A stretch of 25,946 bases of DNA, from positions 1 to 25,946 of the forward strand of contig JBMNNS010000016.1 of NCBI GenBank assembly GCA_050942625.1, read 5' to 3'. Shown here piece after piece: positions 7,975 to 14,691 of the stretch. The translations under genes and the position numbers were made by a program. The first letter of the stretch is position 1; the number at the start of each line of letters is the position of its first letter. The stretch is from JBMNNS01 sp050942625 (GTDB lineage: Bacteria; Bacillota; Dethiobacteria; DTU022; UBA8154). The notes beneath the pieces were generated by a model. It was not told the DNA's origin. It ran no database searches and was given only the letters and a program-made list of their open reading frames with translations.

Positions 7975-9246
7975 TTATTCACCCCTTCCTACTTCTGCAG
8001 GATGAGTGATATAACCAGTTATTGCGGAAGCTGCTGCCACCGCTGGACCGGCCAGGTATACTTTGCTTTCAGGATGCCCCATGCGCCCTGTAAAATTCCG
8101 GTTGGTAGTCGCTAGTGCCGTTTCGCCTGCAGCTAAAATGCCCATATGGCCTCCAAGGCAGGGGCCGCAGGTAGGGGTGCTTACTGCTGCCTCTGCTTCA
8201 GTAAAAATTTCTAGCAACCCTTCACGCATTGCCTGCAGATAAATGGCTTGTGTAGCCGGGATAATAATTAAACGGACCCGGGGGTGGATTTTCTTACCTT
8301 TCAAAATTGCCGCCGCTACACGTAGATCATTAATTCTACCATTGGTACAGGAACCAATTACTACCTGATCTACCTGGATCCCCCCCAGGCTGGAAACAGG
8401 CCGAACATTAGCAGGACTGGAGGGCGCCGAAACCTGGGGCTCCATATTGCTCACATCCCACTCATATTCCTCCAAAACAGGGGCGTTGTCATCCCCAGTA
8501 ATGACCTCAAAGTCCCTAACGGCACGCCCCTTCAGATACTCAAGAGTAGTTTCATCCGGTGTAATAATACCGGCTTTAGCACCTGCTTCAATGGCCATAT
8601 TGGCAATGGTAAAGCGCCCGTCCATGCCCAGTTCACTGATAACAGGCCCAGTAAATTCCAGTGCACAGTAACGGGCCCCATCCACGCCCAATTCACCAAT
8701 AGTATACAGGATAAGATCTTTGCCGTCTATCCAGGATGGCAGCCGGCCCTGAAAAATAATTCTTATCGTAGAAGGAACTTTAAACCAAAGTTCCCCAGTT
8801 GCCATCACAGCCGCCAAATCTGTACTGCCAACACCAGTTGCAAAGGAACCAAGAGCACCATAAGTGCAGGTGTGGGAATCGGCACCAATCACTACTTCCC
8901 CAGGCAAAACCAGGCCAAGCTCAGGAAGCAAGGCATGTTCAATACCCATACGCCCTACCTCATAAAAATGGACAATACCATGCTGCCTGGCAAAACGGCG
9001 CATGAGTTGAACCTGTTCTGCAGTCTGAATATCCTTATTGGGAGTAAAATGATCGGGTATGAGGGCAATGCGCTCTCGATTAAAAACCGTATCTACACCA
9101 ATTTTTTCAAATTCTTTGATCGCTACTGGTGCAGTAATATCATTACCGAGAGCCATATCTATTTTGGCATTAATAATTTCGCCAGGGTCTACAGTCTTTT
9201 TCCCGGCAGCTTTGGCCAAAATTTTTTCTGTAATAGTGTGCCCCAC
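7975..9246 (-). CDS. leuC: 3-isopropylmalate dehydratase large subunit (LeuC, archaeal-type)
   Basis: The aconitase-family large subunit, pairing with LeuD to isomerise 2- and 3-isopropylmalate. I place the start at the GTG at 9246 (423 residues): it is preceded by AAGGAGG and the protein then begins GHTITEKILAKAAGK, as homologues do. TTG and ATG codons at 9285 and 9282 are in frame but lack an SD. Cluster cysteines sit in GSCTNGRINDL and in CGPCLGGHMG, and substrate-side motifs GADSHTCTYGALG and RNFTGRMGHPES are intact. It lies downstream of ilvN, separated by a MITE-like insertion and a structured leader, and overlaps no neighbour. The synthase (leuA) and dehydrogenase (leuB) of the same pathway are not in this window. 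Confidence 0.95.
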   Translation of the reverse strand: MGHTITEKILAKAAGKKTVDPGEIINAKIDMALGNDITAPVAIKEFEKIGVDTVFNRERIALIPDHFTPNKDIQTAEQVQLMRRFARQHGIVHFYEVGRMGIEHALLPELGLVLPGEVVIGADSHTCTYGALGSFATGVGSTDLAAVMATGELWFKVPSTIRIIFQGRLPSWIDGKDLILYTIGELGVDGARYCALEFTGPVISELGMDGRFTIANMAIEAGAKAGIITPDETTLEYLKGRAVRDFEVITGDDNAPVLEEYEWDVSNMEPQVSAPSSPANVRPVSSLGGIQVDQVVIGSCTNGRINDLRVAAAILKGKKIHPRVRLIIIPATQAIYLQAMREGLLEIFTEAEAAVSTPTCGPCLGGHMGILAAGETALATTNRNFTGRMGHPESKVYLAGPAVAAASAITGYITHPAEVGRGE

Positions 9247-9283
9247 GCTATTTTCTACCTCCTTATCATCAACGCTGATCATC

Positions 9284-9374
9284 AATATGCCCCGACTAAG
9301 TTATAGCCGCACCTTAAATTCTACTATAAATTTTGTTCATTGTATACAGCAAGGTGTGGTGGGGGCATAAAACC
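9284..9374 (-). promoter_or_regulatory. Structured leuC leader with possible promoter
   Basis: Minus-strand TATGCCCC near 9374-9367 is perfectly complementary to GGGGCATA near 9291-9284, and inside it CCACACCTT pairs with AAGGTGCGG with one mismatch, giving a nested long-range structure before the leuC start. TTGCTG followed 18 nt later by TATAGT could be a promoter within it. Function is inferred only from position. Confidence 0.3.
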
Positions 9375-9377
9375 AAG

Positions 9378-9500
9378 GTTAGGTCCGAGACCACTGAAAA
9401 AGCCGGTTTTATAAAAAACTGCCGCTATTGTCATCCTGAGCGATAGCGAAGGATCTTGGCTGACATAATTCAGGACTTTTTCAGTAGTCTCGTTAGGTCC
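9378..9500. mobile_element. MITE-like element with 9-bp target duplication
   Basis: A 105-bp non-coding insert (9387-9491) is bounded by imperfect terminal inverted repeats of about 18 bp (GAGACCACTGAAAAAGCC on the left; GAGACTACTGAAAAAGTCC as the complement on the right). It is flanked by the perfect direct repeat GTTAGGTCC (9378-9386 and 9492-9500). The interior holds TGTCATCCTGAGCGATAGCG followed by AAGGATCT, a motif that resembles dispersed intergenic repeats seen in many bacteria. It has no reading frame for a transposase, so it would be mobilised in trans. The right copy of the duplication contains the ilvN stop codon, so the element landed directly behind that gene without harming it. 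Confidence 0.75.
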
Positions 9501-9993
9501 TTGTTTCCCGGGTAACTTTACTACCTCTTAAAAGTGATATATTACCTGTACATACTATTTCCTTGATACCAAATTCCTGCATCATGAGCGTGAATGCGTT
9601 TAGTTTATCTTCTTCGCCCGTTACCTCAATAATCATGGAATCAGGGGAAACATCGATTATTTTAGCTCGAAATGTTTCCACCATTTGCTGTATTTCACTG
9701 CGCCTGCCTGGTTCAGCCTTGACCTTGACAAGCATCAGTTCCCGCCCTACATAGGATTCTTCAGTCAGATCACTAACTTTGAGGATATTAACCTGTTTAT
9801 TAAGCTGTTTGACGATCTGTTCTACGGTATGGGGATCAGCATCCACGGTAATAGTCATGCGTGAAATACCCTGTTCCATGGTGCGCCCCACGGCAATGTT
9901 TTTAATATTATAACCCCGGCGGCTAAAAAGCCCAGAAACCCTCGTTAGCACACCGGGGCAATCTTCAACAAGTACCGTCAAAATACGCTTCAA
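9493..9993 (-). CDS. ilvN: Acetolactate synthase small (regulatory) subunit
   Basis: The 166-residue regulatory subunit of acetohydroxyacid synthase, which binds valine for feedback inhibition and activates IlvB. An N-terminal ACT domain (about 1-75) opens with RILTVLVEDCPGVLTRVSGLF and the typical RRGYNIKNI; the C-terminal half (about 78-160) carries RELMLVKV and the ferredoxin-like second domain. Length is normal. The start is TTG and its TTGA overlaps the TGA stop of ilvB by 4 nt, with GGGGGTGA as SD inside ilvB, so the two subunits are translationally coupled. The last codons and stop lie in the target-site duplication of the MITE-like element. Confidence 0.96.
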   Translation of the reverse strand: MKRILTVLVEDCPGVLTRVSGLFSRRGYNIKNIAVGRTMEQGISRMTITVDADPHTVEQIVKQLNKQVNILKVSDLTEESYVGRELMLVKVKAEPGRRSEIQQMVETFRAKIIDVSPDSMIIEVTGEEDKLNAFTLMMQEFGIKEIVCTGNISLLRGSKVTRETRT

Positions 9994-11672
9994 AATTTTT
10001 CACCCCCAGTAATCATCTCTGTAATAGAGGTATCAGGCGCTACCATCGGTAATACATTTTCCATGGGATCAACCTGAAAATCAATCACAACTGGGCCAGG
10101 GGTATGCAAAGCAGTTTCTATGACAGAAGAAACCTGTTCAACATTTGTAGCACGCAAGCCGGTAGCTCCATAAGCCTCTGCTAACCGGACAAAATCCGGG
10201 TTTCCAGCCATACTGCTGTGGGAATAGCGTGCTCCATAAAAAATTTCCTGCCATTGGCGAACCATCCCTAGATACTGGTTATTGATAATGGCTACCTTTA
10301 CAGGAAGATTATAATAAACTGCAGTAGCCAATTCCTGTGAATTCATTTGAAAACTTCCATCACCTGCTATACAGATGATGGTACGGCCTGGAAAAGCCAC
10401 CTGAGCCCCCAGGGCAGCAGGAAAACCAAAACCCATGGTCCCCAGGCCCCCTGAAGTTAAAAGAGTGCGGGAGGATTTTAAAGGGTAGTACTGGGCCGCC
10501 CACATTTGGTGTTGACCAACATCAGTAGTCACTATCGCTTTACCCTCCGTCAGACGATGAAGTTCCTCAATTACAAATTGGGGCTTAATATAGCTACAGA
10601 CCTTCCGATCATAGCTCAAAGGATGGGTTTGTTTCCATTTAAGGACTAGATCACACCATTCGCGGGTATGGCCAGGTTGGAAACGTTTTATAATTTCCTT
10701 TAAAACCAATTTTACATCTCCAACAATGGGAATATCCGGTAAAATATTTTTTCCAATTTCTGCAGGATCTATATCAATATGAATAACTTTTGCTTTTGGA
10801 GCAAAGCTTTCTAATTTTCCTGTCACCCGATCATCAAAACGAGCCCCAATAGCGATGAGTAGATCACATTCATTAATAGCATGATTGGCAGCATAAGTGC
10901 CATGCATCCCAGGCATGCCTAAAAAATACTCGTAATCATGGGGGATACTCCCCAGGCCTGTTAAAGTGGTAGTAACGGGAATAGAGCCCAGTCGTGAAAA
11001 CTCAAGTAATTCCTGTTCAGCTCCCGAACTAACCACACCTCCCCCGGTATAAAGCAGGGGGCGGGCTGCTTCACTGATAGCTGCTGCAGCTTTAACAATC
11101 TGGCCAGCATGTCCTTCCAAAACTGGTTTATAACCAGAAATGTTTACTGTTTCAGGATAGCTAAACCTTCCCACAGCAGCCTGAACATCTTTAGGTAAAT
11201 CAATGAGAACAGGGCCTGGACGTCCACTTCTTGCTATATAAAAAGCTTCCTTAAAGATATAGGGGAGCTCTTTTAGATCCTTAACCAAATAGTTGTGTTT
11301 TGTAATTGGGAGAGTAATACCGGTAATATCCGCCTCCTGAAAAGCATCTGTACCAATAGCTTGCGTGGCCACCTGTCCTGTAATAGCAATAAGGGGTATA
11401 GAATCCATATAAGCTGTAGCAATACCTGTTACTAGATTTGTCGCTCCAGGGCCAGAGGTCACTACTACTACACCGGGTTTTCCGCTAGCCCGGGCATATC
11501 CGTCTGCAGCATGTACAGCACCCTGTTCGTGACGGGTTAAAATATGTTTCATCTTTTTTTTATAAATAGCATCATAAAGGGCTAACACAGCTCCGCCGGG
11601 AAAACCAAAAATAACATCGACGTTTTCTGCTTCCAAACAGGCCAGAACCATCTCTGCACCTGACAAAATCAT
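9990..11672 (-). CDS. ilvB: Acetolactate synthase large (catalytic) subunit
   Basis: The ThDP- and FAD-dependent catalytic subunit (560 residues) that condenses two pyruvates to acetolactate, or pyruvate with 2-oxobutyrate, the first common step to valine, leucine and isoleucine. The catalytic Glu49 lies in TRHEQGAVHAADGYAR. The ThDP/Mg motif starts GDGSFQMNSQELATA and ends in IINN, followed by NQYLGMVRQWQ. The SGPGATNLVTG and GMPGMHGTYAAN segments are those of true AHAS rather than catabolic AlsS. The ATG has AAGGGAG 11 nt upstream, and the gene begins 24 nt after ilvD ends. Confidence 0.97.
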   Translation of the reverse strand: MILSGAEMVLACLEAENVDVIFGFPGGAVLALYDAIYKKKMKHILTRHEQGAVHAADGYARASGKPGVVVVTSGPGATNLVTGIATAYMDSIPLIAITGQVATQAIGTDAFQEADITGITLPITKHNYLVKDLKELPYIFKEAFYIARSGRPGPVLIDLPKDVQAAVGRFSYPETVNISGYKPVLEGHAGQIVKAAAAISEAARPLLYTGGGVVSSGAEQELLEFSRLGSIPVTTTLTGLGSIPHDYEYFLGMPGMHGTYAANHAINECDLLIAIGARFDDRVTGKLESFAPKAKVIHIDIDPAEIGKNILPDIPIVGDVKLVLKEIIKRFQPGHTREWCDLVLKWKQTHPLSYDRKVCSYIKPQFVIEELHRLTEGKAIVTTDVGQHQMWAAQYYPLKSSRTLLTSGGLGTMGFGFPAALGAQVAFPGRTIICIAGDGSFQMNSQELATAVYYNLPVKVAIINNQYLGMVRQWQEIFYGARYSHSSMAGNPDFVRLAEAYGATGLRATNVEQVSSVIETALHTPGPVVIDFQVDPMENVLPMVAPDTSITEMITGGEKF

Positions 11673-11696
11673 TGCCTTTACAACTCCCTTACTTAT

Positions 11697-13370
11697 TTAA
11701 CCTTTTGAAGGCATCTTCAAAATTGCACCTGTACCTGCTGAAGTAACATACTTTGCATAACGCTGCAAGTATCCCTTTTTTACTTTTAATTCGGGCAGTT
11801 TTAACTCAGCCTGGCGCTTTTCCCATTCCCCTGGTTTTAAGATCAAGTTTAGAGAACGGCCAGGTATATCTATTTCAATAATGTCTCCCTCTTCTACAAT
11901 GGCCAGAGGGCCTTTTTCCATAGCTTCCGGTGAAATATGGCCTATGGCAGCCCCCCTGGTAGCGCCTGAAAAACGCCCATCCGTAATGAGTGCCACTTCC
12001 TTATCCAACCCCATGCCGCTTACAGCTGAAGTGGGAGTCAACATTTCCCTCATACCCGGGCCCCCCTTGGGCCCTTCATAACGAATTACTACCACATCGC
12101 CAGGTACAATCTTACCAGCATAGATTGCCTCAACTGCAGCTTCTTCACCGTCAAAAACACGTGCCCTTAACCGCCGCTGTAGCATTTCAGGCGCTACGGC
12201 CCCCTGCTTGACAACCGCTCCACCAGGAGCCAGGTTCCCAAATAATACAGCCAACCCCCCTTCGGGGCGGTAAGGTTTGGCCAACGGACGTATTACATTT
12301 CCATCAGGGGCAGGGGCCTTTGCATGGTTAGAGCCCACCTTTAGACCAGTAACGGTGATTAATTCATCATGAAGAAGTCCCCCCAGGGATAGTTCTTTCA
12401 TGACGGCCTGAATACCGCCTACCCTGTCCAAATCCTGAATATGATGTTCACCACCCGGGCTTAAAGAACAAAGCTGTGGGGTAAGCTGGCTTATCACATT
12501 GATTTCAGTAAGTTCCCATTCGATCCCCAGTTCATTAGCAATAGCTGGAAGATGTAAAACCGTATTTGTAGAACACCCAAGAGCCATATCCACCGTCAGA
12601 GCATTACGGAAAGCCTCAGCTGTCATTATCTGCGAAGGCCTGAGAACATTATTTAGAAGATCTATTATTTTCATCCCGGTTTCCCTGGCCATCCTCAGAC
12701 GAGCGGCATTAACGGCCGGCACAGTACCGTTTCCAGGAAGAGCCATACCCAGGGCTTCTGCCATACAATTCATGGAATTTGCAGTGAACATACCTGCACA
12801 GGAGCCGCAGCCAGGACAAGCCGCAAGTTCCAATCTTTGTAATTCATCCGCAGTCATGCGCCCGGCCTTTACCGCACCAACAGCTTCAAACATGCTACTT
12901 AAATCCAGGGTGCGGCCTTCGTATTCCCCTGCAAGCATGGGCCCGCCACTGATCAAGATAGAAGGAATATCAAGCCTTCCAGCAGCCATCAGCATACCTG
13001 GCACAACTTTGTCGCAGTTTGGTATAAAAACAAGAGCATCAAATCCATGAGCCAAAACCATGGCTTCAATAGAGTCTGCAATTAATTCCCTGCTAGGCAA
13101 AGAATATTTCATTCCCTCATGCCCCATGGCTATTCCATCACAAACCCCAATAACAGGAAACTCTAAAGGAAGGCCGCCTGCTGCATATACACCTGCTTTC
13201 ACTGCTGCAGCTATTTTATCAAGGTGAACGTGCCCGGGGATAACTTCATTGGCAGAATTAATGATGGCAATAAGAGGTTTATGAAGTTCTTCTGGATGAT
13301 AACCCATAGCATAAAAAAGAGAGCGATGCGGGGCTTTTTCCAGTCCTTTTTTTACTCGATCACTGCGCAC
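11697..13370 (-). CDS. ilvD: Dihydroxy-acid dehydratase
   Basis: A 557-residue Fe-S dehydratase that forms the 2-keto acids of valine and isoleucine. Cluster and metal ligands appear in FIPNCDKVVPGM and in ACPGCGSCAGMFTANSMNC; the C-terminal GRFSGATRG and GPKGGPGMREML motifs are intact. The N-terminal segment reads NSANEVIPGHVHLDK, lacking the extra cysteine of the oxygen-stable 2Fe-2S class, so this is the E. coli-like 4Fe-4S type, which fits an anaerobe. The start is GTG and shares one base with the ilvE stop (TAGTG). A strong SD (AGGAGG, 7 nt away) lies in the last ilvE codons. Confidence 0.97.
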   Translation of the reverse strand: MRSDRVKKGLEKAPHRSLFYAMGYHPEELHKPLIAIINSANEVIPGHVHLDKIAAAVKAGVYAAGGLPLEFPVIGVCDGIAMGHEGMKYSLPSRELIADSIEAMVLAHGFDALVFIPNCDKVVPGMLMAAGRLDIPSILISGGPMLAGEYEGRTLDLSSMFEAVGAVKAGRMTADELQRLELAACPGCGSCAGMFTANSMNCMAEALGMALPGNGTVPAVNAARLRMARETGMKIIDLLNNVLRPSQIMTAEAFRNALTVDMALGCSTNTVLHLPAIANELGIEWELTEINVISQLTPQLCSLSPGGEHHIQDLDRVGGIQAVMKELSLGGLLHDELITVTGLKVGSNHAKAPAPDGNVIRPLAKPYRPEGGLAVLFGNLAPGGAVVKQGAVAPEMLQRRLRARVFDGEEAAVEAIYAGKIVPGDVVVIRYEGPKGGPGMREMLTPTSAVSGMGLDKEVALITDGRFSGATRGAAIGHISPEAMEKGPLAIVEEGDIIEIDIPGRSLNLILKPGEWEKRQAELKLPELKVKKGYLQRYAKYVTSAGTGAILKMPSKG

Positions 13371-14293
13371 TATTTATCCTCCTTTTTAGAATAAACATCT
13401 GTCCCATTATTTTGGGCATATTGGCGAAATTTTTGCATCATTTGCCTGGTTATTGGCCCTGGTACCCCCTTGCCTATCACACGATTATCTGCAGCAATAA
13501 CAGGAACAAGTTCTGCAGCTGTGCCGGTCAAAAAACATTCCCCGGCAATATAAAGATCATGGCGTGTAAAGGGTTGTTCTTTCACTACCAAACCCTCCTG
13601 CTTGGCAAGTTCAATGACCGTATTGCGGGTAATACCTTCCAAAATACCCAGGTAAATTGGTGGGGTAATCAATTCCCCCACTTTATTTACAATAAAAATA
13701 TTTGTTCCAGAACTTTCCACTACATACCCTTCTGCGCTTAGCATAAGGGCCTCCATAACCCCGGCCTGGTGGGCTTCCATTTTAACAAGAATATTATTAA
13801 GGTAATTTAATGACTTAAGGCGCGGCTCAAACGTATTGCTGACACGCTGGCGGGTCGATGCCGTAATAACCTTTAGGCCATTTTCATAATGTTCCTGGGG
13901 AAATAATATTATATTATCAGCAATAATAACCACTGTTGCTTTGGAACATTTTTGGGGATCCAACCCTAAATCCCCGGGGCCCCGAGAAACAACTATCCTT
14001 ATATAAGCATCGCGTAAATTGTTGCGGCGCATTGTCTCCAGAACACACTCTTCCATTTCATCCATAGTCAAAGGAATATCCAATAAAATATGATGAGCAG
14101 ATTCATAAAGCCTTTCCAAATGTTCCTTTAACTTAAAAACCCGGCCATTGTAGGCCCTGATGCCCTCAAAGACCCCGTCACCATACAGGTAACCGTGATC
14201 AAAAACCGAAATTTTAGCCTCTTCCTTTTTTACATATGAACCATTAAGATAAATTTGAATACTCATTTTCAGCCTGGTCGGCATAACAATCAA
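13370..14293 (-). CDS. ilvE: Branched-chain amino acid aminotransferase (class IV)
   Basis: A fold-type IV PLP aminotransferase that interconverts branched-chain keto acids and Leu/Ile/Val. Recognisable motifs are ISVFDHGYLYGDGVFEGIRAY near the N-terminus, the PLP-lysine region RLKSLNYLNNILVKMEA, the EGYVVESSGTNIF segment and CFLTGTAAELVPV. As given (TTG start, 307 residues) the SD is GGGAGG, 11 nt upstream, right behind the T-box terminator. An ATG at 14266 (giving 298 residues, starting MSIQIYLNG) matches the start of homologues better but has only a weak AGG, so the true start is uncertain by nine codons. It is the first gene of the T-box-controlled operon and its stop overlaps the ilvD start. 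Confidence 0.93.
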   Translation of the reverse strand: MIVMPTRLKMSIQIYLNGSYVKKEEAKISVFDHGYLYGDGVFEGIRAYNGRVFKLKEHLERLYESAHHILLDIPLTMDEMEECVLETMRRNNLRDAYIRIVVSRGPGDLGLDPQKCSKATVVIIADNIILFPQEHYENGLKVITASTRQRVSNTFEPRLKSLNYLNNILVKMEAHQAGVMEALMLSAEGYVVESSGTNIFIVNKVGELITPPIYLGILEGITRNTVIELAKQEGLVVKEQPFTRHDLYIAGECFLTGTAAELVPVIAADNRVIGKGVPGPITRQMMQKFRQYAQNNGTDVYSKKEDK

Positions 14294-14325
14294 CCAAGCC
14301 TTCGCCTCCCTTCTTTTTGTTAGAT

Positions 14326-14361
14326 AAAAAACTCCTCCATCCTTATTAAGGGACGAAGGAG
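14326..14361 (-). terminator. T-box regulated terminator
   Basis: On the minus strand CTCCTTCGTCC pairs with GGATGGAGGAG through about 11 bp including G-U pairs, followed by six Ts. Its 5' arm directly follows the T-box sequence, so antiterminator and terminator would be mutually exclusive. Confidence 0.9.
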
Positions 14362-14580
14362 CTACTCCGCGGTGCCACCCTTATTGCCCTTTTAACAGGG
14401 CCACCTCCAGTGAAACCAAAATAATATTTGTTACATCTTCATAACGGAATAACCGTCCCCCTTACTGCCAAAAATTTCAGGAGGGCACTCCAGGGTGACA
14501 GAAATGACAGTTTTAACACCGGCTTTCCAGCAACGCCGACTCTCTGTAGATAAAATCTATCTTCCTATATCCCCTTCATT
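14326..14580 (-). promoter_or_regulatory. T-box riboswitch controlling the ilv operon
   Basis: The minus strand carries the conserved T-box AGGGTGGCACCGCG (14381-14368), which pairs with the uncharged tRNA acceptor end, preceded by a stem III (GCCCT / AGGGC, 14401-14386). The stem I features include AGAGAG and CGGC...GGAAAGCCG near 14545-14515. The terminator follows at once. Position before ilvE-ilvD-ilvB-ilvN shows that it senses a branched-chain tRNA. In the segment TTTCTGTCACCCTGGAGTG the codon GTC followed by A (14499-14497) is my best candidate for the specifier, implying tRNA-Val, but I have not resolved the fold. Confidence 0.93.
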
Positions 14581-14642
14581 GCTTTTATCTTATTCGACTA
14601 TTGTATTAAATTTAATTGAGTAAACTTTTTTAATTGCCCTTA

Positions 14643-14672
14643 ATTATATACGCAAGGACAAAATTTTGTCAA
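14643..14672 (-). promoter_or_regulatory. Promoter of the ilv-leu operon
   Basis: Minus-strand TTGACA (14672-14667), an 18-nt spacer and TATAAT (14648-14643) match both sigma-A hexamers exactly. Transcription would begin near 14636, about 55 nt before the T-box stem I. The perfect palindrome GACAAAATTTTGTC (14670-14657) overlaps the -35 box and spacer and may be an operator. Confidence 0.8.
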
Positions 14673-14691
14673 TAATATTGTTAAGGAATTT

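Noticed and set aside
9429..9465. Inner repeat of the MITE (TGTCATCCTGAGCG...) considered as a CRISPR repeat or tRNA-like gene.
   Set aside because: Only one copy is present, with no spacers, and no cloverleaf can be drawn; terminal repeats and target duplication explain it better.
12499..13050. A 183-codon plus-strand frame opposite ilvD.
   Set aside because: It mirrors the codon pattern of ilvD, has no recognisable domain, and ilvD is intact on the other strand.
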